DNA from: Rhodoferax sp.
GTDB lineage: Bacteria; Pseudomonadota; Gammaproteobacteria; Burkholderiales; Burkholderiaceae_C
Direction of reading: 5' to 3'
NCBI GenBank assembly: GCA_008015235.1
Contig: SSFF01000003.1
Span: 186,001 to 250,000 of the forward strand
Length of the DNA: 64,000 nucleotides
How positions within the stretch are numbered: position 1 is the stretch's first letter; each line of letters begins with the position of its first letter. The position numbers and the translations under genes were made by a program. Below are positions 34,202 through 44,236 of this stretch, piece after piece. Under the pieces are notes generated by a model. That model did no database searches and had not been told where the DNA came from. It worked only from the letters and a program-made list of their open reading frames with translations.

Positions 34202-35494
34202 TCATGCGAGGACGTCCCCCAGGATTCCCATTGCCTCGTCAAACACTGAATCTTCAATCGTCAACGGGAACAGGAAGCGCACTGTATTGCCATAAACACC
34301 ACAGGTCAGCAACAACAATCCCTTTTTAAGGGCTGCTTGCTGCACACGCTTGGCAAGATCAGCATCAGGAGCGCCAGTTTGGGCATTGACGAAGTCACAT
34401 GCCACCATGGCACCCAGAGCACGAATGTCGCCCAAAGTCTTGTTCTTGGCTTGAATCTGCTCCAGATGCCCTTTGAGCTTATGCCCCAGCACATTGGCAC
34501 GGTCACACAGCTTCTCTTCCGCCATGATGTCCAGCACTGCCATAGCAGCAGCTACAGCCAACGGGTTACCAGCGTAGGTGCCTCCCAAGCCACCGGGGTT
34601 GGGCGCATCCATGATTTCGGCACGCCCGGCCACGGCCGACAGCGTGGTGCCGCCAGCCATGCTCTTGGCCATGGTCATCAGGTCGGGAGACACGCCATAG
34701 TGCTCCATGGCAAACATCTTGCCGGTGCGGGCGAAGCCGGTCTGCACTTCGTCGGCAATCAACAAGATGCCATGCTCGTCGCACAGGGCACGCAGCCATT
34801 GCACCGCCTTGGCATGGATCGGATTGAACCCACCCTCGCCTTGCACAGGTTCGAAAATGATGGCAGCCACACGGCTGGGCTCGATGTCGCACTTGAACAG
34901 CTGCTCAATCGCCTTTTTGGAATCCACCAGACTGTCTTCGCACTGGGGGAACGGTGCGTGGTAAACCTCCGGGGCAAACGGGCCAAAACCGGCCTTGTAG
35001 GGCTGGACCTTGCCGGTCAGACCGACCGCAAACAGGCTGCGCCCATGGAAGGCGCCACCAAACGCAATGACACCACCGCGTTTGGTGTGGGCACGTGCAA
35101 TCTTGATGGCATTTTCCACAGCCTCGGCGCCGGTTGAAAAGAAAGCAGTCTTTGCTGGCCCCTGAATCGGCACCAGTGCATTGATTCGCTCTGCCAATCC
35201 CACGTACTCCGTATAGGGAACTACCTGGTAGCAGCTGTGGGTAAAACGCTGCAGTTGGGCTGCAATCGCCGCTTGAATGCGGGGATGGACATGCCCAGTG
35301 TTCAACACAGCGATGCCACCCGCAAAATCAATGAAACGACGACCTTCAATGTCCCAGAACTCAGCGTTCTTTGCGTGGTCAATGAAGAAGTCCCCCATTA
35401 CCGCCACCCCACGCGGCGTGGCGGCCAATCGGCGGGCATGCCATTGGGCATTCGTGGATTCAAGGTTTGTTTCTGTCTTTGTAATAACACTCAT
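34202..35494 (-). CDS. gabT: 4-aminobutyrate aminotransferase
   Basis: 430 residues from ATG 35492-35494 (MSVITKTETNLESTN). Class-III aminotransferase: FSTGAEAVENAIKIARAHT, IADEVQTGFARTG, and the PLP lysine in MTMAKSMAGGTTLS. It converts GABA and 2-oxoglutarate to succinate semialdehyde and glutamate, the last amino-transfer step of putrescine breakdown. It lies 13 bases after puuC. A succinate-semialdehyde dehydrogenase gene (gabD) is not in the window; PuuC may cover it. Confidence 0.92.
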   Translation of the reverse strand: MSVITKTETNLESTNAQWHARRLAATPRGVAVMGDFFIDHAKNAEFWDIEGRRFIDFAGGIAVLNTGHVHPRIQAAIAAQLQRFTHSCYQVVPYTEYVGLAERINALVPIQGPAKTAFFSTGAEAVENAIKIARAHTKRGGVIAFGGAFHGRSLFAVGLTGKVQPYKAGFGPFAPEVYHAPFPQCEDSLVDSKKAIEQLFKCDIEPSRVAAIIFEPVQGEGGFNPIHAKAVQWLRALCDEHGILLIADEVQTGFARTGKMFAMEHYGVSPDLMTMAKSMAGGTTLSAVAGRAEIMDAPNPGGLGGTYAGNPLAVAAAMAVLDIMAEEKLCDRANVLGHKLKGHLEQIQAKNKTLGDIRALGAMVACDFVNAQTGAPDADLAKRVQQAALKKGLLLLTCGVYGNTVRFLFPLTIEDSVFDEAMGILGDVLA

Positions 35495-35507
35495 GTCTGC
35501 TCCAAGG

Positions 35508-36992
35508 TCAAATGGGGGAGTCAATGCGAATCCAGGTCGTCTTGCATTCGGTGTATTTGTCGAAGGCATGCAGCGATTTGTCTCGCCCCACGCCACTTTG
35601 CTTGAACCCGCCAAACGGCACCGTAATGTCGTCCTCGTCGTACTGGTTAACGTGCACAGTACCTGCACGCAAGGCCCGCGCAACGCCATGGGCCTTATTC
35701 AGGTCACGCGTCCAAACACCGGCCTGCAGGCCGTAAATACTGGAGTTGGCTTCACGCACTACATCAGCAACGTCATTGAACGACATGACGGCCAGCACCG
35801 GGCCGAAGATTTCCTCCCGTGCGATAGTCATCGACGATTTGACACCATCAAAAATGGTGGGGTGCACATAGCAGCCACCGGTTTCGGTCAAGGCCTGTTC
35901 ACCACCGGCGATCAGTTTGGCACCTTCGGACCTGCCGCTTTCGATGTAGCGCAATACCGTGTTCATCTGGATCTGATCCACCAGTGCACCCATGACCGTA
36001 TCGGGCAAGGTGGGATTCGCAGGGGCATAGGCCGGCATCAACGCCAGGGCTTTCTCGATAAAGCGGTCCTTGATGCTTTCCTCTACAAACAGGCGCGAAG
36101 GCGCATTGCAGCTCTCCCCTTGGTTAAAAAAGATGCTGCCGATGGACGCCTCCACTGCACGGTCCAAGTCCGGGCAATCGGCAAACACGATGTTGGGTGA
36201 CTTGCCTCCCAATTCGGTCCAGGCACGCTTCAGGTTGCTCTGGCCGGCCATGACATGGATTTGCTTGCCCACACGGGTAGAACCGGTGAAGGCGATGCAG
36301 TCCACATCCATGTGCAACGCCAATGGTGAGCCGGCTTCGGGCCCGAACCCGGTCACGACGTTGAGAACACCAGCGGGAATACCGGCCTCCAAGGCCAAGT
36401 CACCCAAGCGCAGTGCCGTCAAAGGCGACTTTTCGCTAGGCTTCAGAACCACGGAATTACCGGCTGCCAAGGCCGGTGCAATCTTCCAGGCAGCCATGAT
36501 CATCGGATAGTTCCAGGGGACGATGACACCCACCACACCAACAGGCTCCCGGGTAATCAAGGCCAGTGCCGTACTGGGCGTGGGAGCAACTTCATCGTAG
36601 ACCTTATCAATTGCCTCACCGTACCAACGGATGCAATTGGCGGCGCTGTTGACATCCACCGAGCGTGCGTACTTCACAGGTTTGCCCATGTCCAGCGTCT
36701 CCAGCAAGGCCAGCTCATCGCCATGCTGCTGCACCAGGTCAGCAAAGCGAATCATGGTGCGCTTGCGCTGGGCCGGAGACATGCCGCACCAGCGCCGATC
36801 ATCAAACGCGCGCCTGCCCGCAGCCACTGCAACATCCACATCGGCCTGCGAACACCGGGCGACCTGCGTCAGGATGCGGCCATCCACCGGTGACACGCAA
36901 TCAAACACCTGCCCGTCGGCAGCCTGGACCCGTTCGCCATTCAACAATGCGCGCCCATCAAAATTCAAAGCAGTACCAATATGTGTCGACAT
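35508..36992 (-). CDS. puuC: Aldehyde dehydrogenase (PuuC-type, gamma-glutamyl-aminobutyraldehyde dehydrogenase)
   Basis: 494 residues of the NAD(P)-dependent ALDH family: VIVPWNYPMIMAAWKIAPAL, VLKPSEKSPLTALRL, catalytic Glu in ELGGKSPNIVF, catalytic Cys in FFNQGESCNAPSRL and IFGPVLAV. Context and similarity point to PuuC, which oxidises gamma-glutamyl-gamma-aminobutyraldehyde; it could also take 4-aminobutyraldehyde formed by SpuC. It is followed by gabT and preceded by a hairpin that separates it from potI. Confidence 0.88.
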   Translation of the reverse strand: MSTHIGTALNFDGRALLNGERVQAADGQVFDCVSPVDGRILTQVARCSQADVDVAVAAGRRAFDDRRWCGMSPAQRKRTMIRFADLVQQHGDELALLETLDMGKPVKYARSVDVNSAANCIRWYGEAIDKVYDEVAPTPSTALALITREPVGVVGVIVPWNYPMIMAAWKIAPALAAGNSVVLKPSEKSPLTALRLGDLALEAGIPAGVLNVVTGFGPEAGSPLALHMDVDCIAFTGSTRVGKQIHVMAGQSNLKRAWTELGGKSPNIVFADCPDLDRAVEASIGSIFFNQGESCNAPSRLFVEESIKDRFIEKALALMPAYAPANPTLPDTVMGALVDQIQMNTVLRYIESGRSEGAKLIAGGEQALTETGGCYVHPTIFDGVKSSMTIAREEIFGPVLAVMSFNDVADVVREANSSIYGLQAGVWTRDLNKAHGVARALRAGTVHVNQYDEDDITVPFGGFKQSGVGRDKSLHAFDKYTECKTTWIRIDSPI

Positions 36993-37069
36993 TTTTTCTC
37001 CGTCTACTAACTTACAGTGGCCTTATCCACCCGCACTGAAATGGCTCCATCCGTGCGCACCATTGAAAA

Positions 37070-37091
37070 GGGGCGACGCATCGGTCGCCCC
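37070..37091 (-). terminator. Terminator after the puuD-potI operon
   Basis: GGGGCGAC / GTCGCCCC, 6-base loop; on the minus strand followed by TTTTC. It lies in the 236-bp gap between potI and puuC. No gene is seen in that gap. Confidence 0.65.
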
Positions 37092-37228
37092 ACCCCAAAG
37101 ACTCAACATAAACTCCACCTACGACGACAAGACAAAAGCGGAACCGACCTCCAGCAGCGCAGTAGGCATAGCCACGATCACTCGCTTTGTCTACAAGGCC
37201 GTCAATATCAAAATTTATCGGAAATCGA

Positions 37229-38062
37229 TTACGAAGCCCGATAGGCCGCAGCCATTTCTGCAGCGCGACGTCGCTCCATCCTTGCAATCCAAAGGCTAGC
37301 CAAAACCACACCAATGCTGACCACCAGCACTGTCAACGTTGCAACCGTATTCACACTGGGGCTTAATCCCAAGCGGGCACGACTGAAAATCACAATCGGC
37401 ATGGTGGTTGACCCCGGACCAGACAGGAAGGCGGACAACACGACATCGTCCAACGATAACGTGAAGGTCAGCAGCCAAGCAGAGCCAATTGCTTGCGAAA
37501 TCAAGGGTAAGGTCACCAGAAAGAACACCTGCAATGGACGGCAGCCAAGGTCTTGCGCAGCCTCTTCCAGCTGCGGGCTCATTTCCTGCAAGCGCGACTG
37601 GACTACCACTGTGGCATAAGCCATTCCCAGCAGGGTGTGCCCCAACCACATGGTCCCTAACCCCCGGTCCGGGAATCCGAAAAGGCGTTGGACTGACACC
37701 AGCATCAGCAACAGTGACAAACCGATAATGACTTCAGGCATCACAAGCGGAGAATTCACCATGCCTGCGAACAGAGTTCGCCCCGGGAAGCGTTTGAAAC
37801 GGTGCAAGGACAAGCCTGCAAGCGTTCCCAACACGACAGAGGAACACGCGGTCAGGAAGGCGATCTGGAGTGACAACAACGCACCACTGATGATTTCAGT
37901 ATCTTCCATCAACGCGCTGTACCACTTCAAGGACCAGCCACCCCAGCTGGTCACCATAGGGCTGGCGTTGAAGCTCAACACTATCAATGTGATGATCGGC
38001 AGGTACAGAAATACGAATACTGCCGCCATCCATGCTTTGGAAGTAAGTTTCCCGGCGTTCAT
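37229..38062 (-). CDS. potI: Putrescine/spermidine ABC transporter permease (PotI/PotC-type)
   Basis: 277 residues from ATG 38060-38062 (MNAGKLTSKAWMAAVFVFL). Six membrane helices; the ABC-permease EAA loop is EEAAQDLGCRPLQVFFLVTL. It overlaps potH by four bases (ATGA). Together with PotH it forms the channel of the PotFGHI putrescine importer. Confidence 0.92.
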   Translation of the reverse strand: MNAGKLTSKAWMAAVFVFLYLPIITLIVLSFNASPMVTSWGGWSLKWYSALMEDTEIISGALLSLQIAFLTACSSVVLGTLAGLSLHRFKRFPGRTLFAGMVNSPLVMPEVIIGLSLLLMLVSVQRLFGFPDRGLGTMWLGHTLLGMAYATVVVQSRLQEMSPQLEEAAQDLGCRPLQVFFLVTLPLISQAIGSAWLLTFTLSLDDVVLSAFLSGPGSTTMPIVIFSRARLGLSPSVNTVATLTVLVVSIGVVLASLWIARMERRRAAEMAAAYRAS

Positions 38063-38985
38063 GCGCGGCCTCCTTGCGTGTTCTCGGCTTGGTATTTGTT
38101 GAGAAGAGCTAGCGGAACAATGATCAGCAAGACCATTACGACAGCCACCGTGGCAGCCATGGGCCAATCGTTGTTGGAGAAGAATTCCTCCCACAGTACG
38201 CGGCCAATCATCAATGTCTCTGGGCCACCCAACAATTCGGGGATCACAAACTCACCGATGCAGGGAATGAACACCAGCATGGAGCCTGCAATGATGCCGC
38301 TCTTGGACAACGGCACCGTCACCAACCAGAATGTCTTCCAGGGCGTGGCCCCCAGATCCTGTGCAGCCTCCAGCAGCCGCAAATCCATCTTCACCAGATT
38401 GGCATACAGCGGCAAGATCATGAATGGCAGGTACGTATACACCATGCCCAACACCAAGGAGAACGGTGTGTTCATCATTTTGATGGGCTCAGAAATGATG
38501 CCCAACGCCATCAAGACATTGTTGAAAACACCGGCATCCGCCAGAAGCATTTTCCAAGCGTAGACCCGCAGCAGAAAAGACGTCCAGAACGGCAGCATCA
38601 CCAACATCAATAGCGCTGGACGCTTGTCTGCAGGGCTTCGCGCCATGAAATAGGCAAAGGGGTACGCAATTGCCAGAGCAATAAGGGTGGTGATTGCTGC
38701 GAACTGGATCGAACTCAGGTAGGTCTGCAAATAGAGCGTGTCCTGCGTAAGGCCAATGTAGTTGCCAAACTTCAGTGTGATGGTGACAACGTCGTCCGCC
38801 AGGACAAAAACATCCTTGAAGAACACCGCATCCATCTCGGACAGGCTGATCTTGAAAACCACCAGAAATGGCAACAGGAAAATTGCCAGCAGAAAGACCA
38901 TGGGTACGCCAATGACAGCAGTACGACCCCAGGATCCAGTTATCTTGTCGTATAACGACTGAGGGCTTTGGGCAAATGTGGACAT
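38059..38985 (-). CDS. potH: Putrescine ABC transporter permease (PotH-type)
   Basis: 308 residues, six membrane helices, EAA loop LEAAQDLGATPWKTFWLVTV. The N-terminal cytoplasmic segment (AQSPQSLYDKITGSWGR) precedes the first helix (VIGVPMVFLLAIFLLPFLVV). It sits 5 bases after potG. Confidence 0.92.
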   Translation of the reverse strand: MSTFAQSPQSLYDKITGSWGRTAVIGVPMVFLLAIFLLPFLVVFKISLSEMDAVFFKDVFVLADDVVTITLKFGNYIGLTQDTLYLQTYLSSIQFAAITTLIALAIAYPFAYFMARSPADKRPALLMLVMLPFWTSFLLRVYAWKMLLADAGVFNNVLMALGIISEPIKMMNTPFSLVLGMVYTYLPFMILPLYANLVKMDLRLLEAAQDLGATPWKTFWLVTVPLSKSGIIAGSMLVFIPCIGEFVIPELLGGPETLMIGRVLWEEFFSNNDWPMAATVAVVMVLLIIVPLALLNKYQAENTQGGRA

Positions 38986-38990
38986 GGCGC

Positions 38991-40145
38991 TTACCGGGTC
39001 AAAACCACCACGTCACTGCCACACCACCACACATACACCCGATCACCCCAAGTGAGATGAGTCTTGTCATGGCGGGCGGCATTGGTATGCGTGACCTTCA
39101 CCACCGTACCGCTGTCCAACTTGACATGGTAGGTCGTGAGACTACCCAGATAGGCCATGTCTTCAATGACGCCTTGGGCCATGTTGTAGCCTACTTCAGC
39201 CAGCGATTCACGCTCTGCATCTTGCGGTGGTGTGGCCTGGATGACCATTTTTTCGGGCCGCACGGCCACATGCACGGTCATGTCGGGTGTGCCAGTGATG
39301 CCATGGCTCACGTAATGCTTGCACTCCGGCGAATCGATAACCACGTGGTCTGGCTCATCCTGAACCACCTTGCCTTTGAACAGGTTAACGCTGCCAATGA
39401 AGTCAGCCACAAAACGGCAATTGGGTGTCTCATAGATCTCGGTGGGTTTGCCGATCTGCAGGATTTTCCCTTCACTCATGACACCGATGCGCGTGGCCAT
39501 GGTCATGGCTTCTTCCTGGTCATGCGTCACCATCACACAAGTCACACCAACCTGCTCAATGATGTGCACCAATTCCAATTGGGTGCGCTGGCGCAGCTTG
39601 GCATCAAGGGCACCCAAAGGTTCATCGAGCAACAACAACTTGGGGCGTTTGGCGAGACTGCGGGCCAAGGCAACACGCTGTTGCTGTCCACCTGAGAGCT
39701 GATGGGGCTTGCGCTTGGCATAAGCCTTGAGTTGCACCAGATCAAGCATCTGGTCAACACGCTCTTCAATCTGCGCCTTAGGCATTCCATCACGACGCAA
39801 CCCAAACGCCACGTTGTCCCATACCGTCAGGTGCGGGAACAATGCGTAGCTTTGGAACATCATGTTGATGGGGCGCTCATAAGGCGCCAAACCCACGATA
39901 TCCTGGCCTGCCAGCAGAATCTGGCCAGACGTTGGGGTTTCAAACCCGGCCAACATGCGCAAAAGGGTGGACTTCCCACAACCAGACGAGCCCAACAAGG
40001 CGAATATCTCGCCCTTTTGGATATCCACAGAGACTTCATCCACCGCAAAGACATCGCCAAATTTCTTGACGATGCGCTTGATTTGAAGGAAGGGAGCAGC
40101 CGCTGGAGACGCTGCACCGGTTTCGAGGGTTGTATGAGTAGCCAC
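38991..40145 (-). CDS. potG: Putrescine ABC transporter ATP-binding protein (PotG/PotA-type)
   Basis: 384 residues: Walker A GSSGCGKST, signature LSGGQQQRVALARSLAKRP, Walker B LLLLDEPLGALD, switch His in VMVTHDQEEAM, then a C-terminal TOBE domain (about 290-380). It powers the PotHI channel. The gap to potF is 45 bases. Confidence 0.94.
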   Translation of the reverse strand: MATHTTLETGAASPAAAPFLQIKRIVKKFGDVFAVDEVSVDIQKGEIFALLGSSGCGKSTLLRMLAGFETPTSGQILLAGQDIVGLAPYERPINMMFQSYALFPHLTVWDNVAFGLRRDGMPKAQIEERVDQMLDLVQLKAYAKRKPHQLSGGQQQRVALARSLAKRPKLLLLDEPLGALDAKLRQRTQLELVHIIEQVGVTCVMVTHDQEEAMTMATRIGVMSEGKILQIGKPTEIYETPNCRFVADFIGSVNLFKGKVVQDEPDHVVIDSPECKHYVSHGITGTPDMTVHVAVRPEKMVIQATPPQDAERESLAEVGYNMAQGVIEDMAYLGSLTTYHVKLDSGTVVKVTHTNAARHDKTHLTWGDRVYVWWCGSDVVVLTR

Positions 40146-40190
40146 TAAATGTTTCCTTTTGTGCTGTCTTGAGCCGGGTTGGACCCAGGT

Positions 40191-41321
40191 TTAACGCCCA
40201 GACTTGAACCCCGTAAAAGTGCGGGTGGCCAGTCGACGAACATCATTAGTCAATGCCTTGGGGGCAACCATGGTGGCCATCTCAGCCGAAGAAGGGAAAA
40301 CCGAAGGATTTTTTGCCAATGCAGGGTTAATGAACTGGCGTGACTCCTTATTCGGATTCGCGTAATTCACCTTATTGGTAATAGCCGCGTGAACTTCTGG
40401 ACGCATGATGTAGTTTATGAAAGCATGCGCATTTTTTGGATGCGGAGCTCCGACAGGAATCGCCATCATGTCAAAAAACAGCAACCCTCCGGTTTTTGGA
40501 ACAAGCGCAACCACATCCTGACCATTCTTGGCTTCTAACGCACGCATACGGGCAATGTTAATGTCACCACTCCAACCCAGAGAAAGGCACAAGGAGCCAC
40601 TGGCCAGGTCGTTTATGTAGCCCGAGGAGCTGAACAAGGTGACGAAGGGGCGCACCGACTTCAAGAGCTCACCAGCATCCTTGTAATCCTTGGGATTCTT
40701 GCTGAATGCATCTCTGCCGAGAAAGTGCAGGGCAGCAGGAAGAACTTCGGTTGCTGCATCCAAAACAGACACACCGCAGCTCTTCAGCTTGCTGACATAT
40801 TTAGGATTGAAAAACAACTCCCACACATTGGCAGGAATAGGCTCAGTGCCCAAAGCTGCTTTCACTTTGGCCGTGTTGATTCCGATCGTGGTGTAACCCC
40901 ACAACCAGTTAACCAAGTACTGGTTACCGGGATCGATGTTGGCGATCTGTGCTTGGATGTCCGGATCGAGGTTTTTCAGGTTCGGCAGCAGCGTCTTGTC
41001 CAACTTGGTCAGCAAGCCACCATCGATCTGCATGCGCGCAAATGTAGAGGAAGGAACCACAATGTCGTAACCCGTTTTACCGGCGACCAACTTGGCATGC
41101 AGGATTTCGTTGTTGTCGTAAGTGTCATAACGGACCTTGATGCCCGTTTCCTTTTCAAAATTCTGGATCGTGTCTTCGGCAATGTAGTCCGACCAGTTGT
41201 AAATATTGAGAACTTTCGCCTCTTGTGCCCATACTCCTGCCGCCATGGTGGTAGCAAGACCAGCCACTGCCATTGAGCGCACCAATTTACTCCACCAATT
41301 TGATCCAGATTCCTTGCTCAC
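40191..41321 (-). CDS. potF: Putrescine-binding periplasmic protein (PotF-type)
   Basis: 376 residues with a signal peptide (MAVAGLATTMAAGVWA, cleavage before QEAKVLNIYNW). Family-1 polyamine binder: VLNIYNWSDYIAEDTIQNFE, YDIVVPSSTFARMQIDGGLL, LGWSGDINIAR. SDYIAEDT and the aromatic WGYTTIGIN region form the ligand site in PotF/SpuD. It delivers putrescine to PotGHI. Confidence 0.94.
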   Translation of the reverse strand: MSKESGSNWWSKLVRSMAVAGLATTMAAGVWAQEAKVLNIYNWSDYIAEDTIQNFEKETGIKVRYDTYDNNEILHAKLVAGKTGYDIVVPSSTFARMQIDGGLLTKLDKTLLPNLKNLDPDIQAQIANIDPGNQYLVNWLWGYTTIGINTAKVKAALGTEPIPANVWELFFNPKYVSKLKSCGVSVLDAATEVLPAALHFLGRDAFSKNPKDYKDAGELLKSVRPFVTLFSSSGYINDLASGSLCLSLGWSGDINIARMRALEAKNGQDVVALVPKTGGLLFFDMMAIPVGAPHPKNAHAFINYIMRPEVHAAITNKVNYANPNKESRQFINPALAKNPSVFPSSAEMATMVAPKALTNDVRRLATRTFTGFKSGR

Positions 41322-41434
41322 TTGTCATCTCCTAAATAGATTGAATTGCAGCGAAATTGCCACCACTTTGGGCCCGAGGAAGTCCCCAGGCCATTTGAAG
41401 CTTTGGCTGTGTTATCCAGCCATTCACTTCAAAA

Positions 41435-42832
41435 TTATGCCAACCACCCCCTCGACTTCACGTCTTCCAACGTCAAGTCAAGACAACGCAAGATCAGTGC
41501 CACCATTTCATCAATTTGGGCATGCGTCATGGTCAAAGGAGGCGCAATGATCATTCGGTCGCCCACGGCGCGCATGATCAGTCCGTTGCCGAAGCAATGG
41601 CCGCGACACACCATGCCCACCGACAGGTTGGGATCGAAAGTCTTTTTGCTGGCCTTGTCCTTTACCAGCACCAGGCCGCCGACGAAACCACAGGTCTCGG
41701 CCAAGCCCACCAAGGGATGTGCCGCTACCTCTTCAAACTTCTTCGCCAGGTACGGACCAATGTCGTCACGCACACGGCCCACCAGGTTCTCGCGCTCCAT
41801 GATGTCCAAATTGGCCAAAGCCACTGCGCAGGCCACGGGATGTCCGCTGTAGGTATAGCCATGATTGAAGTCGCCGCCTTTTTCAATCAGCACATCGGCC
41901 ACGCGGTTGCCCACCATGACGCCGCCCAAAGGGATGTAGCCACTGGTCACTGCCTTGGCAAAGGTCACCAAGTCGGGCTTGTAGCCAAACTTCTCATAAG
42001 CAAACCAGTGGCCCAGGCGACCGAAGGCACAGATCACTTCGTCGCTGATCAACAAAATTCCATACTTGTCGACAATGCGCTGGATTTCTCCCCAATAGGT
42101 CTTGGGCGGAATGATCACGCCACCAGCGCCCTGCAGCGGCTCGGCGATGAAGGCCGCCACCTTGTCGGCACCAAGCTCCAGAATCTTCTCTTCGAGCCAG
42201 CCTGCCGCACGGATACCGAAAGCGTCTTCGGTCTCTCCGGGCTTGCCGTTCTCAAAGAAATACGGCTGACCGATGTGGGTGATGTTGGGCAGCGGCAAAT
42301 CGCCCTGCGCATGCATGCCGCTCATGCCGCCCAAGGAAGCACCGGCCATGGTCGAGCCATGGTAGCCATTGGTGCGGCCAATGATGACCTTGCGCTGGGG
42401 CTGCCCCATCAGATCCCAGTAGCGGCGCACCATGCGCACATTGGAGTCATTGCTCTCGCTGCCGCTGGACGAATAGAACACATGCTGGAAATGGCGGTCA
42501 TCGACCGAAGGTGCCAGCGAGGCCAGCTTGGCCGCCAAGGTCGCCGCAGGCACATTGGTGGTCTGGAAGAAACTGTTGTAGTACGGCAGCGTCATCATCT
42601 GGTCGTACGCAGCCTGCGCCAGCTCCTTACGACCGTAGCCAGCATTCACACACCACAGGCCGCTCATTGCATCGAGCACACGCTTGCCTTCGGAATCCCA
42701 GACATAGATGTCTTCGGCCCGGGTCATCACGCGGGCACCGCGGGAGTTCAGATCCTTGAAATCGGTAAACGGATGCAGGAAGTGGGCACTGTCAATGGCT
42801 TGGATGGCCTTGGTATCGACGGGAGCGTTCAT
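41435..42832 (-). CDS. spuC: Putrescine aminotransferase (SpuC-type, class III)
   Basis: 465 residues: SSSGSESNDSNVRMVRRYWD, NGYHGSTMAGASLGG, ISDEVICAFGRLGHWFAYEK, PLP lysine in VTFAKAVTSGYIPLGGVMV. SpuC transfers the amino group of putrescine to pyruvate, giving 4-aminobutyraldehyde without glutamylation. It lies 27 bases after puuA, so both degradation routes start from one operon. A 113-bp gap to potF has no gene. Confidence 0.9.
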   Translation of the reverse strand: MNAPVDTKAIQAIDSAHFLHPFTDFKDLNSRGARVMTRAEDIYVWDSEGKRVLDAMSGLWCVNAGYGRKELAQAAYDQMMTLPYYNSFFQTTNVPAATLAAKLASLAPSVDDRHFQHVFYSSSGSESNDSNVRMVRRYWDLMGQPQRKVIIGRTNGYHGSTMAGASLGGMSGMHAQGDLPLPNITHIGQPYFFENGKPGETEDAFGIRAAGWLEEKILELGADKVAAFIAEPLQGAGGVIIPPKTYWGEIQRIVDKYGILLISDEVICAFGRLGHWFAYEKFGYKPDLVTFAKAVTSGYIPLGGVMVGNRVADVLIEKGGDFNHGYTYSGHPVACAVALANLDIMERENLVGRVRDDIGPYLAKKFEEVAAHPLVGLAETCGFVGGLVLVKDKASKKTFDPNLSVGMVCRGHCFGNGLIMRAVGDRMIIAPPLTMTHAQIDEMVALILRCLDLTLEDVKSRGWLA

Positions 42833-42859
42833 GGAGTTTCCTTTGTAGATGAATGGCGT

Positions 42860-44227
42860 TTAGACGTGCAGCAACAGGTGCTCACGTTCCCAAGGCGAGA
42901 TGACCTTCATGAATTCGTCGAATTCAAGTTCCTTGATTTCGGAGTACACCGTGATGAATTCCTTGCCGAGTACTTCGTGCAAATCGGTTTCCTTGCGCAG
43001 CCAGTCCAGCGCCTCGCCAAGGCTGCGCGGCAGCGAATAGGCGGACAAATAAGCATCCCCTCGCATTTCTGGCTTGGGCTTGATCTTGTTCTTGATGCCC
43101 AGGTAGCCGCAGGCCAGTGTCATGGCCATCGCCACATAGGGGTTGGCATCGGCACCGATCACCCGGTTTTCGACCCGGCGCGCAGCCGGCGACGAGATGG
43201 GCGAACGGATGCCCACGGTGCGGTTGTCATAGCCCCACTCGATATTGATGGGGGCTGCCGTGTTGCGCGACAAGCGGCGGTAGCTGTTCACATACGGTGC
43301 CACCAGCACCATGGCGGCTGGGATGTAGCGCTGCAGGCCACCGATATAGTGCATGAAAGTGTCCGAAGGCGTGCCATCGGCATTGCTGAACACGTTCTTG
43401 CCAGTGTCCTTGCTCACCAGGCTCTGGTGCACGTGCATGGCGCTGCCGGGCTCACCAGCAATGGGCTTGGCCATGAAGGTGGCGTACATGTCATGGCGCA
43501 AGGCGGCCTCGCGCACCGTGCGCTTGAAGAAGAACACTTCGTCGGCCAGACCCAACGGGTGGGCATGGAAGAAGTTGATCTCCATCTGACCCGCACCCAC
43601 TTCGTGGATCAGGGTGTCCACATTGAGTTCCATCTTGTCGCAGTAATCGTAGATTTCTTCGAACAAGGGGTCGAACTCGTTCACCGCGTCAATGCTGTAG
43701 GCCTGGCGCGACGTTTCGGCGCGGCCACTACGCCCGATGGGGGCTTTGAGCAAGGTATTGGGATCGGTGTTGCGGGCAGTCAGGTAAAACTCCAGCTCCG
43801 GGGCCACCACCGGCTCCAGTCCTTCGCCAGCGTACAGGTCGCAGACACGGCGCAGCACACTGCGCGGCGCAAACGGTACCAACTTGCCCTCGTGGTCAAA
43901 GCAGTCGTGGATCACCTGGGCCGTCGGGTCGGTCGCCCAGGGCACGATGCGCACCGAGGAAGGATCTGGGCGCAACTGCATGTCGCGGTCGGTGGGCTCG
44001 ATCACATCGTAGTACGGCCCGCTTTCCGGAAACTCACCGGTCACCCCCATGGCAACAATCGCCTGGGGCAAGCGCATGCCACGGTCTTCGGTGAACTTGG
44101 CACGCGGCAGGATCTTTCCGCGCGCCACCCCCGTCAAGTCCGGCACCAGGCACTCCACCTCGGTCACACGGCGCTCGTTGAGCCACTGTTCCAGGTCGTT
44201 GAAGTTCATTGTCTTGTTGTCAGTCAT
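42860..44227 (-). CDS. puuA: Gamma-glutamylputrescine synthetase (glutamine-synthetase family)
   Basis: 455 residues of the GS family: N-terminal beta-grasp (VECLVPDLTGVARGKILPRA), catalytic GAGQMEINFFHAHP, then MHVHQSLVSKDTGKNVF and RVENRVIGADANPYVAMA. Length and sequence fit PuuA rather than GlnA: it ligates glutamate to putrescine using ATP. The GlnA adenylylation Tyr loop is not seen. The gap to puuD is 9 bases. Confidence 0.92.
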   Translation of the reverse strand: MTDNKTMNFNDLEQWLNERRVTEVECLVPDLTGVARGKILPRAKFTEDRGMRLPQAIVAMGVTGEFPESGPYYDVIEPTDRDMQLRPDPSSVRIVPWATDPTAQVIHDCFDHEGKLVPFAPRSVLRRVCDLYAGEGLEPVVAPELEFYLTARNTDPNTLLKAPIGRSGRAETSRQAYSIDAVNEFDPLFEEIYDYCDKMELNVDTLIHEVGAGQMEINFFHAHPLGLADEVFFFKRTVREAALRHDMYATFMAKPIAGEPGSAMHVHQSLVSKDTGKNVFSNADGTPSDTFMHYIGGLQRYIPAAMVLVAPYVNSYRRLSRNTAAPINIEWGYDNRTVGIRSPISSPAARRVENRVIGADANPYVAMAMTLACGYLGIKNKIKPKPEMRGDAYLSAYSLPRSLGEALDWLRKETDLHEVLGKEFITVYSEIKELEFDEFMKVISPWEREHLLLHV

Positions 44228-44236
44228 AGCTCTCTC

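Noticed and set aside
41391..41399. CCATTTGAA upstream of potF, like one half of the MocR operator
   Set aside because: No second half at 23 bp on either side; a single 9-mer is not enough.
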